DNA from: Silene latifolia
Lineage: Eukaryota; Streptophyta; Magnoliopsida; Caryophyllales; Caryophyllaceae
NCBI RefSeq assembly: GCF_048544455.1
Contig: NC_133534.1
Coordinates: forward strand, 222,856,292-222,920,291
Direction of reading: 5' to 3'
DNA: 64,000 nt
Shown: piece by piece, positions 24,183-36,409 of the stretch
How positions within the stretch are numbered: the first letter of the stretch is position 1
How the letters are laid out: the number at the start of each line of letters is the position of its first letter
Translations under genes and position numbers: made by a program
Notes under the pieces: model-generated
Databases searched by the model: none
Seen by the model: the letters and a program-made list of their open reading frames with translations, nothing else
Told to the model about the DNA's origin: nothing

Positions 24183-25798
24183 CTATGACAAATCCACGGA
24201 AACGAGTATATATATAACAAGACCAAAGAAATAAGCATCACTCCACGGCCTGCTCATCCATCTCCTCATCGCCACCACCGCCTCCGGATGTGCCCGCTCC
24301 AGCTGTACCCTCACCCGCGATACCGCCAATGCCGGAATCTGCTCATACTTGCCACACGGTGCCAAGCAATCGTAAGGGTAACTCAGAGGCGCTCCCCACG
24401 TAGTCCGGTCCACACCATAGGAGTGAAAGACCCCGCTGTCATCTCCAACACCTCTCCACCACACCGGTTGTGCTGCCTCGGTCCCAATGCCCTGAACATA
24501 AGCCATCTCATGGAGGTTCCGGAGTGTCAAGGTGGCAGACACTCTCTCCGTGAGCTCACTCACCCTCATCTGAGGACTGAAGAAGGAAGGATAGCTGGGA
24601 AACTGCTGCTGTGGAGGCACATGTTGCTCTGGTTGGGTCTCAGCAACCCTCTCCCTCACCCGTCGCGGTCCTCTCCCCACTCTAGGCTGCCTATCCTCGG
24701 GTTTAGCCTGATCCCTCTTTGTCGGCTTATGCATCACCTCAAAAATATCCGGATCAATGAGGTAAAACTGCCGCGTAGGAACCTCCTCCTCATCATCAGA
24801 ATCTGCTGCCACAACTGCCGCCGGTAAAGGCTCGGTCACGGGAAGGTGCTCGGGGGTAGGTATCCTCATTCAACTCATCCCCCAAGGCCCAAACTCTCCA
24901 GACTAACCCACCACCCTCCAAAGTTCTCAACCATTTCTGGTCGAGAAAGTACTCACGGTCAAAGGTAGGGACACATGTGGCCAAAGGTGTATAGGTCGAG
25001 GAGGCCTCAAAGGTGGTCAACCGCTCCGCCAACCGTGTGGCATTGGCACCGTAACTCAAGAAACAGGTCTCAGAAGTGGCCATCAAAGCTAGGCTAGCAC
25101 ATACTATGGTCGGGGCACTGAAAGAGACTCGGGGCTCGGGTGGGGTTAAGGTAGGCAACAAGCAACATCACCTCATGTGAACTAAGCTTACTCACATCCC
25201 TCCGGTCATAGAGTAAGCAAGTCAAGGCACGAAGAAAGATCTTCAAAGTGATGTATTGCACATCATTGATCAACATGTTGCTAGAGGTGGGGGCATTCTT
25301 ACCGGTAAAGCAAGGCATGAAACTATTGGCTCCACACTCAGTTGGGATATCTCTAAGGGCTCCCTTCTCCGGTCGGGCAAGGCCAAGGTGGCTAGCAAAC
25401 AAGTCAATGGTCAAGAGGAAACTAGTGTTCATGAGACGAAATTGGACGGTTTTAGCCGCCGCATCATAAAGAAAAGAACTCATGAACTCCAAAGTCAAGA
25501 AAGCATATGAATGTTTCCTAAGACGGTACAAACCGATCAAACCCAAAGTCTCAAAAATATGCCTCACATCCGTCTCAACCCCTAGGTCCTCTAAGAGTGT
25601 GGTGTCGACACAACGGGTTGGTTTCAGACAATGTTTTTGTAACTCAACAAAAGCATCTCTTTGCTTGAAATCAGCAAAGACGATGATAGGGTACTCAGGC
25701 ACAGGTGGGACCATAGGTCCCTGACTCCCTTCTCCAACCTCAGGCTTAGTAGCCCTCCCCCTCTTACTCTGACGGGTACCAACTGTGGGTCTCGGCAT
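24183..25798 (-). pseudogene. Athila ORF-1-like retrotransposon protein, frameshifted
   Basis: Reads on minus from ATG 25798. The first open part (to about 25150) has VETDVRHIFETLGLIGLY, LTLEFMSSF and a run ending IDLFASHLGLARPEKGA, the pattern I associate with the plant Athila ORF-1 (gag-like) family. The frame shifts near 25150-25100 into a segment with RLAERLTTFEASS and DREYFLDQKWLRT, and again near 24870-24800 into a 228-codon acidic, proline/glutamine-rich C-terminal part. It is the only coding trace of D. Family assignment is by recollection of motifs only. Alternative: a captured host gene of the plant mobile domain type, which looks less likely. Confidence 0.6.
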
Positions 25799-26631
25799 CT
25801 GTTTTCAACACAAATTTTAGGCACACAAACGAACACTTACTTGAATATACATAAACTTTCATGCATAGTTATAAAAGAAAGAACGACTATATACACACTT
25901 TCACCCAACAATCCAAAAAGGTTCAAGCATACAACTTCCAAGTTCTCGTCAGACGGTCTTTATAACTATCATAATTATGTAAAGTATGACATCAATTAAC
26001 AAACCCACTAACAAATTAAAGTATTAATCTTTCAAAATAGCTTCAGAAATAGACAAGTATCATAAAGAACCGGGGCGAATTTCAGTTTAGGGCACTTTTA
26101 AGACGGAGTTTTAAGACAAAATTTTGGGCAAAACCAATCAAAATCAACACTAAACATGATACCCATAATATACATTACTCAATTTTTCCCTTTCATATGC
26201 AAAAGACAACCAAAATTTCAATTTGAATCCCAAACCCTAGAAATTTCGGTCCACATAAACCCCCATATGATTCAATTTTTTTCCTACTTCTAGCATCAAT
26301 AATCAACAAAATAAAGCATTTATACCATGTTACAACAATTATAAGTAAGAATACATGTATATAAACCGATTTTTCAGAAAATGGAACACTTTATATTGGT
26401 CTAATTGATTAAAAACAAAGAAAAGAATAAACATTTTTACCTTGAATGATTAGTAAGTGAGAAGGATGAATTAAACAAGGAGAACACCAAGAAAACAAGC
26501 ACAAAATCACCAAGGTTTGAGAGCAAAGAGAGAGATTGAAGCAAATTAGGGTTTAGATTATGAAAGAAATAAGAAGAAAAGAGATAGGAAGGGTATAAGA
26601 ATCCCGTCTATTTGCGGGTACTGTAGCACTT

Positions 26632-26815
26632 ACTCGATCGAGTAAGTAGGGTACTCGATCGAGTGGCCTATACTTGATCGAGTTGGAGCTACTCGATCGA
26701 GTTTTCGCTGGCAGTTTCAACTTTTTCGATCTTATAGCTCCTCAACTAGATCGAATGAGGTCTACTCGGTCGAGTAGGCACTCTTACTCGGTCAAGGAAG
26801 GTTGGATACACGATT
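26632..26815. repeat. Palindrome array upstream of the D ORF
   Basis: Starts at 26632, 26653, 26672 (ACTTGATCGAGT, one change) and 26691: spacing 21, 19, 19. Weaker copies, including ACTCGGTCGAGT, lie at 26740-26810. Sits about 0.8 kb before the ORF start in the sense direction. Confidence 0.75.
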
Positions 26816-27744
26816 AAAAGTTACGAGTTTAGTTATCGATTCCTGCAAAACAACAACTCGTGTCGATTCCAAAGTGTATTTGGAGATCGTCACAGATTAT
26901 TTCATCCAATAACGACACATTATTCTACTCAATCGTAACACAACTATTTCACTTGAACATTATACATATCATTCCCTCCTATGACAATCATTATGCAAGG
27001 TAACTTGCTATCGTACCAACTTATACACATATATAATCAACACATTACTTCACAATTGTTTACGCATTTGCAATTTCAACTATCCAACTAATGTATACAT
27101 TACTCTAAGCATCCATCTAACAATGAACCATCCTATATTACTCAAGTTTGCAAAAATTCCAAATATGTCACAACGATTCAACAACCAAATACCCGACTTA
27201 ATTATGTCGTAGCACAAAAGTACTCAACAAATTCATCCATTGCAATTCCAATTACTACTTGACAAACGCTATCAACTAGTACAATACTTACAACTCATTA
27301 TTATCATCACATACAAAGCTTACAATTTCCTTCATAAACTAGTACGCATACAAAGACTTACAACTCATTATTATCATCACATTATCCAATACTATAATGC
27401 AACTATCAATACTTTCACCATCTCCACTACATCCACACACACTTCCATTCAACCACAAACCTCCACAGTTCATCATTACGGATTACACACAGTAAACATT
27501 ACCAGAGATTCCATCACAGTTATTTCTAACTTATCTATCAGACACACTAAGCACATAATTCCCGACTCGATATTCCCATACCCGGTGACTGGCTTAAGCA
27601 CAATGGGGCCGTGATTTTGAAATGAGGGCGCCTACTCACCCAAAATCAAGCATCAGCTGGGGCTCCCAACATACATACATCAGGTTCATTTTATTAGACT
27701 CACTACGTTTATTGGGCTCATTAGTTACAGGTTCCAAAATCGTC

Positions 27745-27756
27745 GCTCTGATACCA
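27745..27756 (-). promoter_or_regulatory. D primer binding site (initiator Met tRNA)
   Basis: GCTCTGATACCA, 3 bp from the LTR at 27760; reverse complement of TGGTATCAGAGC. Confidence 0.85.
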
Positions 27757-27759
27757 CTT

Positions 27760-29125
27760 TGTAACACCCCCATCTACCAAGGAGCCTTAACAAGACCTTC
27801 CCTAGCAGATACGGGAATTACCATCTCGGTTGCCCGAGGTCAGTAATAATCAAATGTCGATAATAGAACGATTATGTATTATTACAAGTGATTTAAAACA
27901 AACAAAAGATATAAAAGATACAACCCGTGATAACTATCAACTAGATGAAGCTATCTATGCCATGACTCGTGATAGACTCGTCCCTCCCAGCACTCAGCTA
28001 TGATCCATATACCAACCTACTAAGACTGACTGCTCACCATAGTGGATCACGGCAGACACAACACAACAACACAAGGTCAGTAACTGAGGTAACAAGTACA
28101 AAAGCAGACACACCCAAATACAGCAATATATACACACCACCTCCTCCAACTAACCACACACCTCTGACTGTCCGAAGGTCCAGTCCTGCCGGATTACCAA
28201 TCGCAACCAGTAATCCACACCGCCAGTGGGGGACCGCAGCCGTTCCCACCTAAGCCTCGCTCACCTCATCCGAGCGATAACCCATGTTCCTTAATGTGCA
28301 CTTCCCTTCTGTGGCGGGTTCTAAAGAAGGCGAATCAAGGGCGTGAAGCCACTCCCGCAAGTGACTCCACTCAGCCGAGCACGTACCTCGAGAACCACGG
28401 GCAATCAATCACAACCAGCTATAGAATCAATCATCACCAACTATCAAATCCAACACGATACTGATCAATCAACCACAACCAACCAATAACAAAGGCGCTA
28501 AACCAACTATACAACAACAATAGACACTCTAGACAATCAACAGTACTCAGTAGGCGAACCTACCTTTAGCAACCGCAGCGATTCCGCGTCCGACCACAAG
28601 ATAACAATCAACCATCAAAACCACCTATAACAACCAGCATAACCATCTATTACTACTACCATAACCATAACTGAAATCAAGGGAGACGATAATGACGATG
28701 ACAACCGTACCTATACAAAGCAATCCGGCATCAAGACCGCTACCTGACTCAAGCATCCCATCGCCATTGTGCAAACACTATCAAAGACCTCAAGGAGATG
28801 ATTCATGGTGAAGGAGAATAGGAATGATGACATTTAGGTTTAGGAAGAAAGGTGGAGAAATGATTTGGGTTTCACGATTATACGATTTATAATTCCCCGC
28901 TGAACTCAAGTTACTCGATCGAGTAACACACTTACTCGATCGAGTGACCTCTACTCGATCGAGTTCCGAAGCTACTCGATCGAGTAGCCTCCGCTAGATC
29001 GAGTACCACAAACTCAAAGGTTCACAACGTCACAAGGCTTAACTCGTAAGGTTTCCGAAGGTTAAGATAGGTATCTAAGGTCAGTCAACGTAGGTCAACG
29101 GGTCTCTAGAAGGACGGGTATTACA
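27760..29125 (-). repeat. D right (5') LTR (1366 bp)
   Basis: TGTAACACCCCC...GGGTATTACA on plus. Holds, in sense (minus) order: palindrome array (28913-28996), TATA-like TATAAAT (28891-28885), a GTAGG-TTCG-CCTAC hairpin (28563-28550) on a splice-donor-like site, and a CTCGG-GCAA-CCGAG hairpin (27838-27825). Parts are shared with the E LTRs. Confidence 0.88.
28885..29003 (-). promoter_or_regulatory. Palindrome array plus TATA box of the D LTR
   Basis: ACTCGATCGAGT starts at 28913, 28934, 28953 and 28974, plus a degenerate copy near 28993: spacing 21, 19, 21, 19. Minus-strand TATAAAT at 28891-28885 lies about 21 bp downstream of the nearest copy. The position suggests an upstream activating array. 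That is an inference from position alone. Confidence 0.65.
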
Positions 29126-29130
29126 CTCCC

Positions 29131-29654
29131 CTATGGCAACGCTGCCGAACCCCCTTCCCCTCACCTGTAACCACCACATCCTCTCCCTTCCATCACCTGC
29201 TGCAACTTAATCCTCCACCTTCGAAACAAACCTACTCCTCTCTATCAGTCTGTTCTCCACCATTGAACCCAAAATCATCGTCGTCCCTATGATGACTCCA
29301 CCTTCGCCGCCCTACTCTCGCCAACCGCAGTCCAAGCCGCCAGTTCAACATCAACAACAACCAATTTTCTATGACTATAGTTCTTAAAACAAAACTAACC
29401 CTAAATTATACAAAACCATTCTAAAAAACATCCTAAATAGATTAATAAGTATGTAATTAACAATTTAATTTATGTTTTTAATTCAAATTATAGTTTATAA
29501 TTGAAGAAATTCGATTAATTGAAGAGGTTGCACAAAGCAAATGAGAGAATTAGGTTTGGAGTTAATTTTAGGCAAGGATATGAAATGGAAAGTTCTGCGC
29601 AAAATGTACTCATTTGAGTAAAGTGTGTACTGCAAAAATAAATTCCGTTATTTT
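29131..29654. other. Unassigned sequence between the two nests
   Basis: C-rich first half (to about 29350), then AT-rich. No ORF of interest. GAGTAAAGTGTGTACTGC near 29616 is a weak inverted match to 2083-2112 (see left flank of D). Confidence 0.4.
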
Positions 29655-30531
29655 ATTATTAGGAAATTTCTCGTGGTACTTCTTAATTGTGTCAGATTTT
29701 TCATGGTACCCCTACTTTTAAGAATCTGTCCATGGTACTCTTGAAGTTCCATTTTTGAGCCCATGGTACCCCTTAATTTATCGGAACGTTAAATTTTGAT
29801 GATGTGACAATAATTAGTTAATTAAAAATTAATGATAAATATGAAATAAAAATAAGAGTTTGAACATTTTCCATGGTACCATGTACTTTATATATTATTC
29901 TCATATACCTAAGATGTAACAATTTTATGATACCCTTGAGTTTATACAATTTACACTCCTGATTTAGCAATGCAATAGCTTGATAATGGGGTCGTTTTGC
30001 TATCATTCTATGTGTCATCTTGATTTACTTTTACTCAACCTCAACATGTATATAATCAATGCTACTTATGTTAAAATATAAGTGGTTCGATAAAAATTTT
30101 AATCTTTGCCTTCATGTCACCATTAACTTTACTCCTCATATCTTTCTTTTAGCTAACACAGCCATGTTGGACATTTTCCGAGTTTCTTTTAGTGAGTTAA
30201 CATAACCCAGTAAGACATGATTTATTTCTTACATAAATTATACTTAAATCCATAATCTTGTTAAGTTTTTGGGTGATAAGTTGTACTGACAAAACATGAC
30301 ACTTTCTTTTGTTGTAATTTAGGCATATCCGGGAAAGAATATAGAAAGTACATTTCTAATATGGGAAATGTTCAAATTTTTCTCTTTATTTCATATTTAT
30401 TACTAATTTTTAATTAACTAATTATTGACACATCATCAAAATTAACGTTAGCGGCCGTTACATTAAGGGGTACCATGAGCACAAAAATGGAACCTTAAGG
30501 GTACCATGGACAGATTCTTAAAAGTAGGAGT

Positions 30532-30861
30532 TGTAACACCCCCTCATACCAAGGTACCTTACCAGGACTACCCCAGCATGAAAGGTTGTTACCATCTCGG
30601 TTGCCCGAGGTTAGTATAGATCAAAAGCGTCCGTCCTAAACACATTTATTAGAAGTACTGTAAAGTATTAATGTTTACAACAATCCAAATCCAAACCAAA
30701 ACCAATAAAGTGAATACAACTGAGGACAACTACAAAACCACAACTAAGACTCGTGACTGTGCTACTACAACTGGTGATGACGACCTCCCCATGACCGCCC
30801 AAGTTCACCAAAAGCAATACCTGTCAAGTCTGCTCACCATCCCCGAATAGATCACCGCAGG
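30532..30861 (-). repeat. E LTR1, outer part
   Basis: Matches 46834-47159 of LTR2 (TGTAACACCCCCTCATACCA...). Split by C after GCAGG (30857-30861). Inverted repeat CTCGG-TTGC-CCGAG at 30596-30609. Confidence 0.9.
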
Positions 30862-33595
30862 TTTGACACCCTCAATTTTAGCCTTAAATAAAGAGGTAAA
30901 TTCTACGGAAAAACTGACAGGATGTGTTTGTAATTGGTTCAACTAGACAAAACCTGTAATTTCAAATTTTTTTCCAAACCAATCACAAACATTTCCAACA
31001 TTCCCAAGAGGCGGGTGCCAAAACCTGCAATGCTAACGAACTAATTTACATGCCATAGCTAACGATAAGAAAATATAATGATACAACCCAAGGAAAAAGA
31101 GGGAGACATATGTCCCTTCAAAATATATACAAAACCAAAAGTTAAAAGGTTTACTATAAAAATAACCAAACTAGGTCCAAGGTTCCTTATGCTCACTAGC
31201 TCGTCTGTGACCCCAACAAAGCATCAACAACCTGTCAATCGCATTTTATACAAACACGAAAGCCACAATTCAGTGGGGAGTAACTTCGAGTCCTTCCAGC
31301 CACGAATCATCATATTTAATGTAATATGTAGTAAAACATGTAAACAATATGATAATTAATCTAATTTCCAAGTATTATAACATATGAATACTAAATTGAC
31401 CAATTTAAACTATCATGTGAAACATATAACAAATTGTAATCCAAACTTTATCAATTGTAACCGGCTTACATCTCACCTATTACAATTCATAAAATCACCA
31501 TACAAGAAAGAGCAATATATCAAAGACAGGCATAAGTTCTTAGCACCGTCAATAGTCACTCTGTAACTCGAGTCTATACCACGAGGTAGGGAAGGTAATC
31601 GAACCGGTATCTTGGCTCAGCGGTTAATATTAATAAAACATGGCCAAGACACAACACAACCCTAGCCTAAAATCTGCGCAGACCTAGACATGCAGATACA
31701 CACCACCGCACCCAAGACCCACAATTTTTCTAAAACAAAGTGAGTACCCTAAGGATTCCATCAAAGGATTGGCTAGTACTTAAGCTGACCACTTACTATC
31801 AAAATAAGTAACGAGATCATGCCCCAACTTGGATATAAATCCACTAGTCAGGAACACAAAGGCTATTAAGCAGTGAACATATACTCGTCAGAGACTATAA
31901 AGACCTATCTATGACAAACACAACAACCTGCAAGAGATATTCAATATCCATTTCAATTCTAGCAATTTTAACAATATTAAAGGCTTTAGGGAATCTAGGG
32001 CCATTTTTACAATATAAGAAGCTACTCAAATCAACTAACTACACATGTGAAACATAAATATAATAAATGGCCTAAAACAAGAAAAAGGCCGATTATCCAA
32101 TTCATATAAAACTTCATCCAACCGAATTTTTACCCGCAACCCCAGCCTGCGACAGTGCGGGTTAAATTGCGGTGACCAATCACTCAATTAACTGACATCG
32201 AATCAGTCAAAGGGACTAAGGCTCAGTTTTCGGCACAATCATCAAAACATTACAATTATCGCTATAAAATTCATTTTGAGCCTATTAATTACAATTTCAT
32301 TTTGTAAACTATCCTAACATGTGATAACTATCAATATAACATAATTTTTTTTTACCATTAACATAATTTTTAACTACTATTATGATTCATTTCCTAAGTT
32401 TAACCATATGTTACTTATTCTAATTATATCATTAATGAACCTAAAATGACGAACAAAGCATGGAAAACCGCGAAACAAGCAACGGCTGACCCGAGCGACC
32501 ATGGGGCCAGCCGTGGGCTGCTTAGGGCTGCTGCCGGCTCGCCGCCACCCCCACACCTCCATTTTTCCATTTTTTTGTTCAGTATAAGACCGTCTGAAAC
32601 ATAATTAATCGTCCCCAATACTAACATATTAACTTAAACTATCCAAAGGACATGAATTAAACATGCATGCAATCATTTTAACATGTGAAATTAACTACTT
32701 AATTAAAAATCACAAAAACATACAAAAATCAAAGCATGCGACGATTTTTCGTCGAGTAACTCGAAATATGTTACCTTAAGCTAGAAAATGAGCAATTAGC
32801 ACCTTAAACCCAAACCCTAACAAGCAACTAGCCGCTATCCTCGACAATATACGAGTCCCCAAACTCGTCTTCCAATTCTTCACCTAAATAAACAATAAAA
32901 ACACAATAAATAAGTATAAATACCGAAATTTACCAAAATTCGTCTTAAAACAACTTCAAGAAAACTGAAATTAAAACATACTAGGTTGTAGATCTCGACG
33001 AGAGGATTCCGGAAATGTAAATTTTGCGAAAATCCGATAAGAAATGAGGAAGTTATGTCGAATTTTGACTTTAAAAGCTTGAGTTTTATATAAATGGTGT
33101 TTTTGGAAAAGTTGAGGATGATGAAACAAGAAAATCAGAAAAAAGAAAGGTAGGGGGAGGGGGTGCCGCGGGTTAGAGGAGAAAGAGAGGAAAGGTGCGG
33201 GTTTAGTCGGGATTTTACGAGTCGGTTTTGGCTCGTTTCGATAATAATTAAAACCGTAGGTCAAATGCAAATTCCGACAAGACCAAAGTTCTTAAACACG
33301 AGATTACAAGAAAATTGAATACTCATACGACCCATTTCCAAATTCGTTTACCCAATGTTCAAAAGAATTGTCATTTTCCCCTCGATATGCCCTTATTTCA
33401 AAATAAAAAGTTTTTACACGGTTTAAACTATTTTTAAACCTTTCGAAACTATCAAAATAAATAATTTTCTTCAAAATATAATAAAATTATATTTCTTTGA
33501 ATTATTTTTACTTTAAATACTTAAATATCAAATTTTATTTGATTAATAAATTATTTTCGAAATATATTAACGGTCCGAAATTACGGGGCGTTACA
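30862..33595 (-). repeat. C 3' LTR
   Basis: TTTGACACCCTC...GGGGCGTTACA on plus. Followed by the purine tract (minus AAAAGGAGGGGTGAT). 33613-33944 is non-coding 3' sequence. Confidence 0.92.
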
Positions 33596-33944
33596 ATCAC
33601 CCCTCCTTTTAAAAAGTTTCGTCCTCAAAACTTAGAAGGAGAAATTATAGTTATTAGAAAATATAGGTACCTTTTCAATGAAACGGTGATACTCTTGTTG
33701 ATCAGACAAGAACATCCACATTCATATCAAAACATAAAAATATTTCTACACCAATAAATGAGAAAACCCATTATTGGGACGTCACCAACAACGCGATTCA
33801 ACATTCACTAATGTTAAAACCATTAAAAATCATAAAAGTATTTTCAAAATTTAAGTTTAAAGTTCTATAGTAAGAATAATATCTTACTAAATTATAATTA
33901 AATAAGGCTTAGTAACTCGGAAAAAGAGTAAGAAAAGGAATACC

Positions 33945-35396
33945 TTACGAGAATAATTCAGGATATTTAGCTAACATAGAAGCTTCAGTCTCCCAAGTCT
34001 CTTCTTCGACATTTCCACAACGCCAAAGAACTCGGACTAGAGGTACAACTTTGCTTCTAAGTTGCTTATTGGCTTTTTCAAGAATCCGAATTGGCCTTTC
34101 TTCAACCACCAAGTTAGGCTCCAATTCAAGAATCTCTTCTTGGATTATATGGCTAGGGTCACTAATGTACTTCCTCAATTGAGAAACATGGAAGACATTG
34201 TGAACCTTGCTCAGATTTGGGGGCAATTCTAAACGGTAAGCAGCAGGACCAATCTTTTCAATCACCCGAAAAGGTCCAATATATTTAGGGCTCAGCTTCC
34301 CTTTAACGCCAAACCGTTTCACCCCTTTCATAGGTGACACTTTAAGGAATACTTGATCATCAACCTCAAAGGAAAGTGGTCGACGACGGACATCAGCATA
34401 TGATTTTTGACGGTCCTTAGCGGCTTTCATCCGCTCCCGAATGATCTTAACTTGTTCAATGGACTCGGTCACAAAATCAGGTCCTAACATTGGAACACTT
34501 TGGGTTTGATCCCAACAGACTGGAGTACGGCATTTTCTACCATACAGAGCCTCATATGGTGCCATTTTAATGGAGGCTTGATAGCTGTTGTTGTAAGAGA
34601 ATTCAACCAGAGGTAAACATTTCTCCCAAGAAGTTTGGAAATCTAAGGCACAGGCACGAAAAAGATCCTCTAAAGTTTGAATTGTTCTCTCAGTTTGACC
34701 ATCAGTGGCGGCGTGAAAAGCAGTGCTCATCAATAGTTTACTACCCAAGGCCTCTTGTAATGCAGTCCAGAAACGAGAACAAAATCGAGGATCTCGATCT
34801 GAAACTATATCTTTAGGAACCCCATGATAGCGCACTATCTCATCCACATAGACATGAGCTAGAACTTCTAAAATCCAGGTCTCTTTAATAGGAATAAACC
34901 GAGCACATTTAGTCAATCGGTCCACAACCACCCAAACAGCATTCTTCCCAGTGGAAGTCCTGGGTAAAGCCATCACAAAATCCATGGAAATAGATTCCCA
35001 TTTCCAAATAGGAACATCCAAGGGTTGAAGTAAACCCCCGGGCTTTTGATGCTCTATCTTTACTCTCTGACAGGTGAGGCATTTACTGACATACTCCATA
35101 ACTTCAATTTTCATCCTAGGCCACCAGAATTGCAATCTCAAATCTTTGTACATTTTGGTACTTCCCGGATGAATGGAGTAAGGAAAAAGGTGTGCTTCAT
35201 CAAGAATTCTTTTTCTCAAATCAGCTGCATTCGGAACATAGATTCTATTATGATAACGAAGATACCCATCATCATCAATCTTACAATCCTTAGCTTGCCC
35301 AAGTTGAATTTTAGCTCGAATGGATTTGAAAGTAGGATCATTAGGAAGGCAAGTACGGATCTCACGGTGGAAGTCGAGTTGGTGACATGGCATCAA
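33945..35396 (-). pseudogene. C pol, integrase and chromodomain-like part
   Basis: About 97 percent like residues 870-1354 of the B polyprotein by eye. Keeps CLTCQ zinc-binding cysteines, [25 protein letters not shown] and the tail ending ETWETE...KYPELF. Joined to the upstream frame by a small deletion at about 35370-35385 (B reads GTCAGGTTCAGCTGACATGG, C lacks several of these bases). Confidence 0.9.
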
Positions 35397-36282
35397 GATG
35401 ATGAGAGCCCCTTTTTACAAGGCTTACTCCCAATTTTTGAAGTTCTAAAGCAAGTTCAGGAGGTAACTCTCGAAAAGAATTCAAAGAATGACAGGATTTT
35501 CTGCTAAGAGCATCAGCCACCACATTAGCTTTTCCTTCGTGATAAATTAGATTGGCATCATAGTCATTCACCAATTCTAACCATCTTCTTTGTCTCATGT
35601 TCAGATCTTTTTGGGTAAAGAGATATTTCAGGCTTTTGTGGTCGGTGTAGATGTTGCAATGGACTCCAATGAGGTAGTGTCTCCAAATCTTCAAAGCATG
35701 CACCACCGCAGCTAATTCAAGATCATGAGTCGGGTAGTTAACTTCATGAACTCTAAGCTGTCGAGAGGCATACGCAATGACTTTCCCTTTTTGCATCAAG
35801 ACACAACCTATACCATGCTTAGAAGCATCACAGTAAACATCAAAGTCCACTCCTTCTTCAGGTAAGGTCAACACCGGAGCGGTAGTCAACCTCTTTTTCA
35901 ATTCCTGGAAGGCATTTTCACACTCTTCAGGCCACACAAACTTAGACTCTTTCTTCAACAATTGAGTCATCGGCCTAGCAATCTTTGAGAAATCCTTCAC
36001 AAATCGCCGATAGTAACCCGCCAAGCCAAGGAAACTACGGATTTCAGAAACATTGGTTGGGCTTTTCCAATCAACAACGGCTTCAACTTTGGCAGGATCT
36101 ACCATAACACCCTCTTTCGAAATGACATGCCCAAGGAAGGTCACTTTAGGTAACCAGAATTCACATTTAGAGAATTTAGCATACCATTTTTCACGGCACA
36201 AAATCTCCAAAATAGCACGAAGGTGTTTGGCATGTTCTTCTTCAGATTTAGAATAGATCAAGATGTCATCAATGAACACCAC
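35362..36282 (-). pseudogene. C pol, RT palm to RNase H part
   Basis: Starts within the RT palm ([11 protein letters not shown]) and runs through the RT thumb and RNase H ([19 protein letters not shown]). Disrupted from the upstream frame by several small insertions and deletions between about 36300 and 36440. Confidence 0.9.
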
Positions 36283-36409
36283 AACACATTTGTCAAGGTG
36301 TTCTCACGAAAGTACGGTTCATCCGATCCATGAATCTTGGAGCATTGGTCAAACCGAATGGCATCACCGTAAACTCGAGATGACCATATCTCGCATCTTG
36401 AAGGCGGTT

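Larger units (their letters stand above)
23563..27744 (-). other. D interior, 5' part
   Basis: Mostly non-coding AT-rich or CA-rich sequence around the Athila-like ORF. The sense strand is minus: primer site and leader (27744 down to about 26800), a palindrome array (26632-26790), then the ORF (25798-24183), then a second array (23826-23975). Near 26895 the minus strand reads TGTGACGATCTCC, which could be an LTR-like start of a further nested element, but I found no matching end or target duplication. Confidence 0.5.
2260..29125 (-). mobile_element. LTR retrotransposon D (Ty3/gypsy-like frame, non-autonomous), heavily nested
   Basis: Two related LTRs in the same order bound the element: 2260-2763 plus 12500-13375 on the left, 27760-29125 on the right. 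Both begin TGTAACACC on the plus strand. The right LTR is preceded by GCTCTGATACCA, the reverse complement of an initiator-Met tRNA primer site, and the left LTR is followed by a polypyrimidine tract, so the sense strand is minus. Flanks are CTCCA (2255-2259) and CTCCC (29126-29130), a likely 5-bp target duplication with one change. The interior (13376-27759) contains a solo LTR split by copia A, and one decayed Athila-like ORF. No protease, RT or integrase belonging to D is seen, so it would need enzymes in trans. Confidence 0.75.

Noticed and set aside
24288-24827. 179-codon plus-strand ORF
   Set aside because: Shadow of the Athila-like ORF on the opposite strand.
26880-26900. Start of a further LTR element on minus (TGTGACGATCTCC)
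   Set aside because: No second LTR, primer site or target duplication found; kept only as a remark in the D interior entry.
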